Source of the DNA: CAZPUS01 sp964589825
GTDB taxonomy: Bacteria; Fibrobacterota; Chitinivibrionia; Chitinivibrionales; WJKA01
DNA length: 17,156 nucleotides
Direction: 5' to 3'
Assembly: GCA_964589825.1 (NCBI GenBank)
Contig: CAZPUS010000051.1
Span: 1-17,156 of the forward strand
This document shows, piece by piece, positions 1 through 6,977 of the stretch. Position 1 is the first letter of the stretch. The number at the start of each line of letters is the position of its first letter. The position numbers and the translations under genes are program-made. The notes beneath the pieces are model-generated. The model made no database searches. It was not told the origin of the DNA and saw only the letters and a program-made list of their open reading frames with translations.

Positions 1-99
1 GCGCCGGGAGGATATCATGCCGTCATGAAGGTCGAGTTCCATTACAGAGATAAAACAACAAAAAGAACGTACCACACTACCGTAGGGATACAACGGTAA
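1..99 (+). CDS. Possible 3' end of an unidentified gene (partial)
   Basis: Frame 1 is open from the first base to a TAA at 97-99, giving 32 residues ending in TTVGIQR. The visible part is basic and polar, and I do not recognise a family. If real, it is the C-terminus of a rightward gene convergent with hydA, whose stop lies only 45 bases away. An internal ATG at 25 could also start a very short peptide, but only the GGGAGG at 6-11 resembles a ribosome site and it lies far upstream. An open stretch this short can easily occur by chance. Confidence 0.25.
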   Translation, partial: APGGYHAVMKVEFHYRDKTTKRTYHTTVGIQR

Positions 100-143
100 G
101 GCTGCACGCGTTGTCCGGATTTATGTGGAAGACGGCATATTTG

Positions 144-1922
144 TCAGCGTGAATAACGGGCACGTGGGGTATAGTTGGTGTGCAGCAGCGAATGGGCTTT
201 TTCACTGAGAGGTTCTGCGAGAAACGTATCGTAGAGCTTTTTTACAGAGGGATTCTGATGACTGCAGCGTGCTTGGCGCACACTGTCGTCTTTGTAAAGC
301 CCCTCGGAGCGCTTATGCCGAATTGCGGCGGAGGTAGTCCATGACTGGCCCCCGCCTCCGATACAGCCTCCAGGACAGGCCATGACCTCAATAATATCGA
401 ATGGGGGAGGGTCATTGTTTTCCAGGGCACGCGTGACCTCGTTGAGAACCTGCTCTACATAGCCGATGCCGTGAGCGATGGCGCCACGTACGGCTCTTCC
501 CTGAATGTCCATGCTGATCTGCTTGACCCCATCGTAACCCCTGGCGTCCGTGACTTCGATGGTTTTCGAATCGTCATTGGTAAGCAGATATCCGGTAGTA
601 CGAAGACATGCTTCCATCACTCCCCCGGTAGTTCCGAAAATTGTACCTGCACCGGAATATTCTCCCAGCGGTAAATCTGCCTGTCCGAGGCAGTTGAGCT
701 GGGTCAGATCGATACCGCTCTGGCGGATCATGCGGATAAATTCACGGGTAGTGATCGAGATATCGACATCCTGAAAACCGCTGGCATACATTTCGTCGGT
801 TCTGCCGATTTCATATTTTTTCGAGGTACAGGGCATGATCGAAACCACACGTATTTTGGAGGGATCGATCCCTTTCTTCTGCGCGTAATAGGTCTTTGTA
901 AGCACCCCGAGGATTTCGTGCGGTGACTTGCAGCTGGAAAAGTGCGGAATCATATCCCCGTAGAATTTTTCCATAAAATCGACCCATGACGGGCAGCAGG
1001 TGGTAATAAGAGGCAGGGGCCCGGTGTCCTGAGTAAGGCGTTGTACGAATTCGGTCGCCTCTTCCATAATAGTAACGTCTGCGCCGAAATTGGTATCGAA
1101 TACAGTGTCGAAGCCAAGAAGCCGCAGTGCCTCATAGACCTGTCCCACAATGTTTGTCCCCGGAGCATATCCGAAGGCTTCTCCAAGAGAGACCCGCACT
1201 GCGGGTGCAATCTGGGCGACGCAGTGAACATCCGGATCCATAAGCGCATCCCATACCTTTGCGGTATCGTCGTATTCGTATATTGCACCTACCGGACAAT
1301 GTGCGGAGCACTGGCCGCATCGTATACAGGGTGAGTCGGCGAGTGAGATATCGCCGGCAGGGGAGATACGCGTGTCGATACCCCGATCGAGCATACTCAA
1401 CGCCCATACATCCTGCAGCTGTTGACATACGGTAATGCAGCGGCCGCACTTAATGCATTTCCGCGGCTCCAGGACTACCGACCCGGTCGACGTATCGACC
1501 GGCAGTTCGGGAACGAGACCGGTAAGCGGCTGATGGGTGATGCCGAAATCCTCCGCGAGCTTCTGCAGTTCACAGGTGCCGTGCCGTGCGCAGGTGAGGC
1601 ATTCATTGGGATGTGCACTCAGAATCAGCTCGAGGGTGGTTCGACGGATCTGAATAATCTCCGGATCCTGGGTAATTATCTCCATACCGTCTTCGATTGG
1701 TGTGGCACATGCTCGAACCATCTGCCTACGATTTTTGACTTTTACCACACAGATTCCGCAGGCCGCGGTTGCCGGAAGATCTTCATGTTTACACAAGGTG
1801 GGAATTTTAATTTTTGCATTTTTGGCAGCATCGAGGATCGAAGTTCCTTCAGGTACCGATACCTTGATATCGTTGATAAATGCGTTGACCATCGAAGTGG
1901 TTGTTGACGACGTATTACTCAT
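144..1922 (-). CDS. hydA: [FeFe] hydrogenase catalytic subunit HydA (group A3, NADH-linked trimeric type)
   Basis: This is the H2-activating subunit (592 aa) of a cytoplasmic trimeric [FeFe] hydrogenase. In order it has a plant-type [2Fe-2S] domain (C44, C55, C58, C72), a NuoG-like His-Cys [4Fe-4S] site (H104, C108, C111, C117), and a 2[4Fe-4S] ferredoxin domain (C156/159/162/166 and C199/202/205/209). The H-cluster domain follows, with motifs TTCCPSW (C309, C310), MPCTSKK (C365) and CPGGCIGGGGQ (C516, C520). All H-cluster ligands and the proton-relay cysteine C309 are present. The usual TSCCP is TTCCP here, a mild change. The C-terminal small-subunit-like tail is present, but the extra C-terminal [2Fe-2S] domain of Thermotoga HydA is not. 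The start is the ATG overlapping the hydB stop (ATGAGTAA), preceded by GGAGGAG. HydEFG maturases are not encoded nearby. Confidence 0.97.
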   Translation of the reverse strand: MSNTSSTTTSMVNAFINDIKVSVPEGTSILDAAKNAKIKIPTLCKHEDLPATAACGICVVKVKNRRQMVRACATPIEDGMEIITQDPEIIQIRRTTLELILSAHPNECLTCARHGTCELQKLAEDFGITHQPLTGLVPELPVDTSTGSVVLEPRKCIKCGRCITVCQQLQDVWALSMLDRGIDTRISPAGDISLADSPCIRCGQCSAHCPVGAIYEYDDTAKVWDALMDPDVHCVAQIAPAVRVSLGEAFGYAPGTNIVGQVYEALRLLGFDTVFDTNFGADVTIMEEATEFVQRLTQDTGPLPLITTCCPSWVDFMEKFYGDMIPHFSSCKSPHEILGVLTKTYYAQKKGIDPSKIRVVSIMPCTSKKYEIGRTDEMYASGFQDVDISITTREFIRMIRQSGIDLTQLNCLGQADLPLGEYSGAGTIFGTTGGVMEACLRTTGYLLTNDDSKTIEVTDARGYDGVKQISMDIQGRAVRGAIAHGIGYVEQVLNEVTRALENNDPPPFDIIEVMACPGGCIGGGGQSWTTSAAIRHKRSEGLYKDDSVRQARCSHQNPSVKKLYDTFLAEPLSEKAHSLLHTNYTPRARYSR

Positions 1923-3579
1923 GAGACTCCTCCGACGTGACGAGTTTTTTCCGATACTCTTCGGGAAAATATTCGAGGGACGTAATTACCGGATTGGGTG
2001 CGGTCTGGCCGAGGCCGCACAGTGATGCCTGTTTCATCGAAGCACACACTTTTTGGATTTTCTGCAGATCGGATTCGGATCCTTCACCGGAGGATATCTT
2101 CTGCAGCAGCCGCAGCAGCTGTTGACCGCCGATTCGGCACGGGGCGCATTTACCGCACGACTCATCGCAGGTGAATGAGATATAAAAGGAGGCGATATCG
2201 ACCATACTGTCGGTTTCATCGAGTACGATCATACCGCCGGATCCCATGATCGCCTTGGCTTCTCTGAAATGTTCGTAGCTGACAGGAACATCGAGCATAT
2301 GGGCGGGTATAACGCCGCCCGAAGGGCCGCCGGTCTGTACCGCCTTGATTGGCTTACCACTGCCGCTGCCCCCGCAGATTTGTTGAATGATATCCGAGAG
2401 GGAAGTTCCCATCGGAACCTCGATCAGACCCGAGTCGGCTATTTTTCCGGTAACGGCAAAGACCTTTGTTCCTTTACTCTCTTCAGTACCAATGGAGCGA
2501 AACCACTCACTTCCCTTGCGGATTATGGGCGGTACATTCGCGAGTGATTCAACGTTGTTGACACAACTGGGCTTGTTCCACAGCCCCTGCTGGGAGGGGT
2601 AAGGCGGCCGTGGCCGGGGAGTTCCGCGCCTTCCTTCAATGCTGGCGATCAGCGCAGTCTCTTCCCCGCATACAAAGGCGCCGGCCCCGAGTCGTACTTC
2701 ACAGTCGAAATAAAAGGTGCTTCCCCCGATGTTTTTGCCCAGGAATCCGTGCCGGCGTGCCTGACGTATCGCGTTGTTTACACGCTGAATGGCAAGCGGA
2801 TATTCGGCACGAATGTAAAACCATCCCTTGGTCGCCCCGATTGTATAGGCGGCGATGATCATCCCTTCGAGCACCGCGTGGGGATCTGCTTCGAGAATAC
2901 TGCGGTCCATATACGCACCGGGATCCCCTTCGTCCCCGTTGCAGATGATGAATTTTTCATCATCCCGGCTGCGCTTTCCAAACGTCCATTTCATGGCCAC
3001 AGGAAAGCCGGCACCACCCCGTCCTCTGAGGTCGGCATTGCGCATCTGTTCGATCACATCGTCGGGGCTCATTTCGGTGAGTACACGCATAAGTGCCCGG
3101 TAGCCGTCGCGTGTGCAGTATTCCTCGATACTGTCCGGATTGATGACCCCGGCATTTTTCAATACCACACGGTGTTGTTTTGAAAAGAAAGGAAGATCGA
3201 GCGAAATGGTGTAGTTGCGCAGAAAATGAGGGACCGCATCCTCTGCACTTTTTTGCTTGTTAAGTGTCGGAGCGATATGCTCATCTACAATAAGCCGCGC
3301 GATAAGCGGTTCTATTTCGCCGTATAAGACAGGAGGGTGCTCTTTAATCTCTACCCGTACCAGCGGACCGCGCGCACAAAGTCCCATACATCCGGTGGGT
3401 ACCACCTCGACCGTTGTCTCGAAACCGTGGGCGGAGATGGTCTCCCGCAACGCATCGATTATCGATTCGCTTCCGGAAGATACGCAGCCGGTACTTGCAC
3501 AGCAGTATATGCGACACAGGCATGCCTGTTGCTTTTCCCGTGTTTTTTTGCTGATTGTATCGATGGTGTCAGTTGTCAT
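1915..3579 (-). CDS. hydB: NADH-binding flavoprotein subunit HydB of the [FeFe] hydrogenase (NuoF-like, lacking a C-terminal ferredoxin domain)
   Basis: This is the NAD(H)- and FMN-binding subunit (554 aa) that passes electrons between NADH and HydA. It has an N-terminal thioredoxin-like [2Fe-2S] domain (C27, C32, C64, C68), then the NuoF core with the FMN/NAD signature GRGGAGFP at 186-193 and NGDEGDPGAYMDR from 214. An SLBB segment follows, then a [4Fe-4S] site with C475, C478, C481 and C521. The protein stops about 33 residues after C521, so the 2[4Fe-4S] ferredoxin-like C-terminal domain of Thermotoga HydB is missing. The stop is natural: it overlaps the hydA start by 8 bases in the usual coupled manner. 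The ATG at 3579 was chosen because AGAGGAAG lies just upstream and the [2Fe-2S] domain follows directly. The longer open frame back to 3669 only overlaps hydC. Confidence 0.95.
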   Translation of the reverse strand: MTTDTIDTISKKTREKQQACLCRIYCCASTGCVSSGSESIIDALRETISAHGFETTVEVVPTGCMGLCARGPLVRVEIKEHPPVLYGEIEPLIARLIVDEHIAPTLNKQKSAEDAVPHFLRNYTISLDLPFFSKQHRVVLKNAGVINPDSIEEYCTRDGYRALMRVLTEMSPDDVIEQMRNADLRGRGGAGFPVAMKWTFGKRSRDDEKFIICNGDEGDPGAYMDRSILEADPHAVLEGMIIAAYTIGATKGWFYIRAEYPLAIQRVNNAIRQARRHGFLGKNIGGSTFYFDCEVRLGAGAFVCGEETALIASIEGRRGTPRPRPPYPSQQGLWNKPSCVNNVESLANVPPIIRKGSEWFRSIGTEESKGTKVFAVTGKIADSGLIEVPMGTSLSDIIQQICGGSGSGKPIKAVQTGGPSGGVIPAHMLDVPVSYEHFREAKAIMGSGGMIVLDETDSMVDIASFYISFTCDESCGKCAPCRIGGQQLLRLLQKISSGEGSESDLQKIQKVCASMKQASLCGLGQTAPNPVITSLEYFPEEYRKKLVTSEESHE

Positions 3580-4069
3580 GGTCTGCTTCCTCTTTGTCAA
3601 AATGCAATTTCCATTCATGTAGAATATGTGGTACGCTGCTTGGATCACATTTGCCGTAGGTTTTTTCATTGATTACCACCACCGGTGCCAGTCCGCAGCA
3701 TCCTACGCAACGCACACTCTGCAGATGAAACATCTTGTCCGAAGTCGTTTCCCCGGCACTGATGTCCAGATGTGTTTCAAATGCCTCGATAAGCGCGGGT
3801 GCTCCTTTGAGGTGGCACGCGGTGCCGGTACATACCGATATGACTGCCCTGCCGGGTGATTCGAGTTTGAAATAGTTGTAAAACGTGAGGACTTCGTAGA
3901 TTCGGGCCAGGCTTATATTCATTCGTTCTGCGATTTTAAACGCCGCTTCGCGCGGTACATATCCACGCTGGCTTTGAATTTCGTGCAGCGCCATTATGAG
4001 CGCGCCTCGTTTGTTCTGCCACTTTTTCAGCGTGGTTTCTACAGGAGATGGTTGTTTTTTGGCCGCCAT
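3569..4069 (-). CDS. hydC: NuoE-like [2Fe-2S] subunit HydC of the [FeFe] hydrogenase
   Basis: This small thioredoxin-like subunit (166 aa, normal length for the family) carries one [2Fe-2S] cluster, with ligands C80, C85, C121 and C125 in the CTGTAC and CVGCC motifs. The helical N-terminal part, with GYVPREAA and the YEVLTFYNYF segment, is typical of NuoE/HydC. In the complex it sits next to the flavin of HydB. It is the first gene of a three-gene minus-strand operon, and its last bases overlap the hydB start by 11 bases. The ATG is preceded by AGAGGAA at a suitable distance. The likely promoter lies in the divergent region to its right. Confidence 0.95.
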   Translation of the reverse strand: MAAKKQPSPVETTLKKWQNKRGALIMALHEIQSQRGYVPREAAFKIAERMNISLARIYEVLTFYNYFKLESPGRAVISVCTGTACHLKGAPALIEAFETHLDISAGETTSDKMFHLQSVRCVGCCGLAPVVVINEKTYGKCDPSSVPHILHEWKLHFDKEEADHDN

Positions 4070-4109
4070 GTGTATATTCCTCTTTTATGTAACCGAATGG
4101 AAGATGCCA

Positions 4110-4127
4110 TTTGACTCATGCGACAAA
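4110..4127. promoter_or_regulatory. Imperfect TTTG/CAAA palindrome in the hydC leader
   Basis: An 18-base inverted repeat has TTTG (4110-4113) and CAAA (4124-4127) arms around a CATG centre, with two mismatched pairs. It lies 41-58 bases upstream of the hydC start. A redox regulator such as Rex would suit the gene function, but the match to Rex operators (TTGTG/CACAA type) is poor. It is recorded as an unassigned operator candidate. Confidence 0.2.
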
Positions 4128-4245
4128 CCGGCCTCGGTATATGCCGGCACATTTTTAGGGATGTCGGTATGTATGTCATATACTGATGCCACCCGTGAAT
4201 CCGTAATGCCGGTTCTCATGAAAAATACAATGATGAATACCGCAG

Positions 4246-4273
4246 ATGATAGAGAAAATGTATATTCGTTAAA
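4246..4273 (-). promoter_or_regulatory. hydC: Possible leftward promoter for hydCBA
   Basis: On the minus strand a -10 like TATCAT (4246-4251) is 16 bases from a weak -35 TTTAAC (4268-4273). It would place transcription start near 4239 and give hydC a leader of about 170 bases. Its -35 lies three bases from the -35 of the rightward promoter, so the two would be back to back. The -35 matches consensus at only three of six bases. Confidence 0.3.
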
Positions 4274-4276
4274 AAG

Positions 4277-4305
4277 TTGACATTTCAATCTTCAATAATT
4301 ATATT
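4277..4305 (+). promoter_or_regulatory. hyhB: Sigma70-type promoter of the [NiFe] hydrogenase operon
   Basis: A perfect -35 TTGACA (4277-4282) is separated by exactly 17 bases from a -10 TATATT (4300-4305, five of six consensus bases), in an AT-rich stretch. The predicted transcription start is about 4312, giving a leader of roughly 46 bases before the GTG start of the beta subunit gene. This is the best promoter match I found in the window. Confidence 0.7.
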
Positions 4306-4322
4306 TATTTTTCGTCTCGAGC

Positions 4323-4336
4323 GTGATTTGTATCAC
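4323..4336. promoter_or_regulatory. CRP/FNR-type palindromic operator candidate
   Basis: GTGAT-TTGT-ATCAC is a perfect 14-base inverted repeat. Its GTGA-N6-TCAC spacing equals that of CRP/FNR-superfamily operators (TGTGA-N6-TCACA, TTGAT-N4-ATCAA). It lies about 11-24 bases downstream of the predicted transcription start and just before the ribosome site at 4344-4348. That position fits repression better than activation. The regulator is not encoded in the window. Confidence 0.5.
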
Positions 4337-4357
4337 CAAATAAAAGGATGGCATGTA

Positions 4358-5392
4358 GTGAGTAAAAAAACCGTGACCCAATCTCAGCTGAATGCATGGG
4401 TGGATGCCGTTGTCAAAGCTCGTAAAACGTACGGGGTGCAATCCAAAAACGACAAGTTCGATTTCGATGAGCTGCACAGTGCGGATGCGTTGCGTCTCGA
4501 TTATGACGTAAGCCTGCGCTCCCCCAAGTTCCTTTTTCTTCCGGCGCGGGAACGTATTGCCACGTTTACTCGTACTGATGCAGCATATAAAAGCGAAATC
4601 GATGATGAAGCCTTCGTGGTAATGGGGGTTCACCCGTACGATATGATCGCCATCAACCAGATGGATACGATCTTTTCTCAGGATAACCGTGACGAACACT
4701 ACATGAACCGCCGGGAGAACGCGACAATAGTTGCGGTTGACGTGTATAAACCCTCCAGGGATGTCTTTGCCGGCCATATGGGTACCGCCACGGTCGATTC
4801 GGGCTATGACGTGTTGATAACCCGTATCGGTGACGATGCATGGCTTCTCGACGCGGCGACTCAGAAAGGTGAGCAACTTCTTCAAATGTGTCCCGAAAGC
4901 AGTGACGCCTCCCCGGAGGAGCTGGAAGCACGCTCGCGAGTGCAGCAGGAAAACACCGAAAAGCTTCGGCGCCACGAACTGCGCGTTCCGCCTGCCGAAT
5001 GGCCCGACCTTCTGAAAAAATCCTACGATCACCCTGTGTGGGAGGAAAAATCACAGAGATGTTTTTCCTGTGGCTCGTGCAATCTCGTCTGTCCCACCTG
5101 TTATTGTTTTGACGTACACGAGGATGTTAACTGGGATATGGAGCACGGTGAAAGAAAACGCAGCTGGGACGGATGTATGTTGCGGGAATTCGCGACAGTG
5201 GCTGGAGGACATAACTTCAGAAAGAAAAAAGTCGATCGATATCGTCATCGTTATTATCGCAAAGGCGAGTATGTGCCTGATAAAATTGGTGGCGAGATCG
5301 CCTGCGTGGGATGCGGACGGTGTATCGGGGCCTGCGTTGCAAAGATAGCCAATCCTGTTGAAATTTTCAATAGACTCGCGGAGGAACAATAA
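4358..5392 (+). CDS. hyhB: Group 3b [NiFe] hydrogenase beta subunit (4Fe-4S electron-transfer protein)
   Basis: This is the iron-sulfur subunit (344 aa) of a soluble NAD(P)-linked [NiFe] hydrogenase of the sulfhydrogenase family, linking the small subunit to the flavin subunit. The C-terminal third carries a dicluster domain: C235, C238, C241, C245 in the CFSCGSCNLVCPTCYCFD motif, and C316, C319, C322, C326 in CVGCGRCIGAC. Conserved basic residues lie between the two clusters. The N-terminal 230 residues match the usual cluster-free part. The GTG at 4358 was chosen because AAGGA lies nine bases upstream (4344-4348) and the product begins MSKKTVTQ. The longer frame from 4277 would start inside the -35 element. 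The gene is followed directly by the gamma subunit gene, with the stop and next ATG adjoining. Confidence 0.92.
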   Translation: MSKKTVTQSQLNAWVDAVVKARKTYGVQSKNDKFDFDELHSADALRLDYDVSLRSPKFLFLPARERIATFTRTDAAYKSEIDDEAFVVMGVHPYDMIAINQMDTIFSQDNRDEHYMNRRENATIVAVDVYKPSRDVFAGHMGTATVDSGYDVLITRIGDDAWLLDAATQKGEQLLQMCPESSDASPEELEARSRVQQENTEKLRRHELRVPPAEWPDLLKKSYDHPVWEEKSQRCFSCGSCNLVCPTCYCFDVHEDVNWDMEHGERKRSWDGCMLREFATVAGGHNFRKKKVDRYRHRYYRKGEYVPDKIGGEIACVGCGRCIGACVAKIANPVEIFNRLAEEQ

Positions 5393-6228
5393 TGGCTGCA
5401 CAGAGTAATGATATCTATTTGCCCCAACAGGCAAAGGTGCTGCGTTGCGAGCCGATGACCGAAATGGAACGGTTTTTCGAGTTCGAACTGGAATCCGGCA
5501 AATCTCTTGGCCATGAGCCCGGACAGTTTGCCGAAGTATCGATCCCAGGAATCGGTGAGGCGCCGATTTCCATTTCTTCCTCCCCGACCCGTAAAAAGAC
5601 GTTCGAAATGGTCGTACGCAAGATGGGAAACGTGACCACTGCGATGCATGCGCTTAAAGAGGGTGACGAGGTAGGAATCCGCGGCCCGTTCGGCAAAGGG
5701 TTCCCGATGGATAGTGAGATAAAGGGAAGCGATCTTCTTTTTATCTGCGGCGGTATCGGTCTTGTGCCGGTTCGTTCCGCCATTCATTACGCACTCGATA
5801 AGCGCAGCGACTACAAATCGATAAATATACTCTGCGGAACCAAGCAGCCCTGCGAGCGTCTTTTTACCGATGAGTGCTGCAAATGGGGTGACTGCAGCGA
5901 GGTTGACTGTTTTCTCGAAACCGTCGACAAAGCGGATGAAAACTGGGACGGTAATGTAGGTGTTATCACGACCATTATGCCCAGTGTTTCGACCGACCCG
6001 AATACGACCAAAGCGATCGTGTGCGGGCCGCCGATTATGTACAAATTTGTAATAATGGAGCTTGAGAAAATGGGCTTTTCTCACGAGAATATATACGTGT
6101 CGCTCGAACGACATATGAAATGCGGTGTTGGCAAATGCGGCCATTGTCAGATTAACGGTCTGTATGCATGTCAGCACGGTCCTGTGTTCAAATATTCCGA
6201 TATTGCCGAAGTAAGGGAGGCGATCTAA
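5392..6228 (+). CDS. hyhG: Group 3b [NiFe] hydrogenase gamma subunit (FAD/NAD(P)-binding diaphorase)
   Basis: This flavoprotein (278 aa) of the ferredoxin-NADP reductase fold exchanges electrons with NAD(P)H. It has an FAD-binding barrel with EAPISISS near 57-64, a nucleotide-binding domain with GGIGLVPVRS (120-129) and CGPP (211-214), and a C-terminal [2Fe-2S] site (C244, C249, C252, C260) like that of dihydroorotate dehydrogenase electron-transfer subunits. Order and length match the gamma subunits of archaeal and bacterial sulfhydrogenases. Whether it prefers NADPH or NADH cannot be read safely from the sequence. Its ATG (base 5392) overlaps the beta-subunit stop by one base, and its stop overlaps the next ATG (TAATG), so translation is probably coupled. 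Confidence 0.93.
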   Translation: MAAQSNDIYLPQQAKVLRCEPMTEMERFFEFELESGKSLGHEPGQFAEVSIPGIGEAPISISSSPTRKKTFEMVVRKMGNVTTAMHALKEGDEVGIRGPFGKGFPMDSEIKGSDLLFICGGIGLVPVRSAIHYALDKRSDYKSINILCGTKQPCERLFTDECCKWGDCSEVDCFLETVDKADENWDGNVGVITTIMPSVSTDPNTTKAIVCGPPIMYKFVIMELEKMGFSHENIYVSLERHMKCGVGKCGHCQINGLYACQHGPVFKYSDIAEVREAI

Positions 6229-6977
6229 TGAGCAAGCCACGTGTTGCAATATTCGATTTTGCCTGCTGTGAAGGATGTCAGTTGCAGATCGTCGATCTGG
6301 AAGAAGAACTGATCGATGTAATCAGCGTGATCGAGCCGGTCGAGTGGCGTGAGGCGATGAGTGAAAAGTGCGATGAATTCGATATCGGTATCGTCGAAGG
6401 CTCCATCACCAGAGTGGAGGATGAAGAGCGCCTGAAAGAGATCAGAGAGAAGTCAAAAATTCTGGTTGCCATAGGGGCGTGTGCCACCACCGGAGGGGTC
6501 AACAAGCTTAAAAACAACTTTTCTCTGGACGACGTGAAAAAAGATGTATACAAAGAGAATGCCGGTATGCCGCACCTTAATACGAACTGGACAAAGGCGG
6601 CGCATGAAGTGGTGAAGGTCGATTACAACGTGCAGGGTTGCCCGATGAATCCGGATGAGTTTACCTATGTAGTACGTTGTCTTGCATTGGGCAAAGAGCC
6701 ACAGATCCCGAATTATCCTGTGTGCGTAGAGTGCAAACAGAACGGGAACATATGCCGGTTCGAATACAATGAGTTGTGTCTGGGACCCATTACCCGCGCC
6801 GGATGCGGCGCCAAGTGCCCCACCGGCGGTAACCATTACTGTTTCGGCTGCCGGGGATGGGTGGACGATCCCAATGTAGATGCGGCAAAAGATGTTCTCG
6901 ACCACTACGGACTCACGGTAGACGATCTCAAAAGCAGAATGAAACTATTCGGCAGCAAACAGGAGAATACGCTATGA
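6228..6977 (+). CDS. hyhS: Group 3b [NiFe] hydrogenase small (delta) subunit
   Basis: This electron-transfer small subunit (249 aa) has no Tat signal, so the enzyme is cytoplasmic. Ligands for three [4Fe-4S] clusters are visible: the proximal set C14, C17 (CCEGCQ), C85 (GACATTGG) and C138 (QGCP), then C166, C169, C176, C184, and C193, C197, C205, C208. The start at 6228 is the ATG of the TAATG overlap with the gamma gene, with AGGGAGG upstream. An in-frame ATG at 6168 would add 20 residues overlapping gamma and spoil the normal MSKPRVAIFDF beginning. It ends in an ATGA overlap with the large-subunit gene. Confidence 0.94.
   Translation: MSKPRVAIFDFACCEGCQLQIVDLEEELIDVISVIEPVEWREAMSEKCDEFDIGIVEGSITRVEDEERLKEIREKSKILVAIGACATTGGVNKLKNNFSLDDVKKDVYKENAGMPHLNTNWTKAAHEVVKVDYNVQGCPMNPDEFTYVVRCLALGKEPQIPNYPVCVECKQNGNICRFEYNELCLGPITRAGCGAKCPTGGNHYCFGCRGWVDDPNVDAAKDVLDHYGLTVDDLKSRMKLFGSKQENTL

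Noticed and set aside
78..98. Inverted repeat TACCGT/ACGGTA downstream of hydA as a possible terminator
   Set aside because: The stem is only six pairs with a nine-base loop and no T-run on either strand. It also overlaps a possible reading frame.
4128..4157. CCGGC/GCCGG stem followed by five Ts on the plus strand as a terminator
   Set aside because: No rightward gene precedes it, the loop is long, and the T-run is separated from the stem by three bases. On the minus strand it lies in the hydC leader without a T-run after it.
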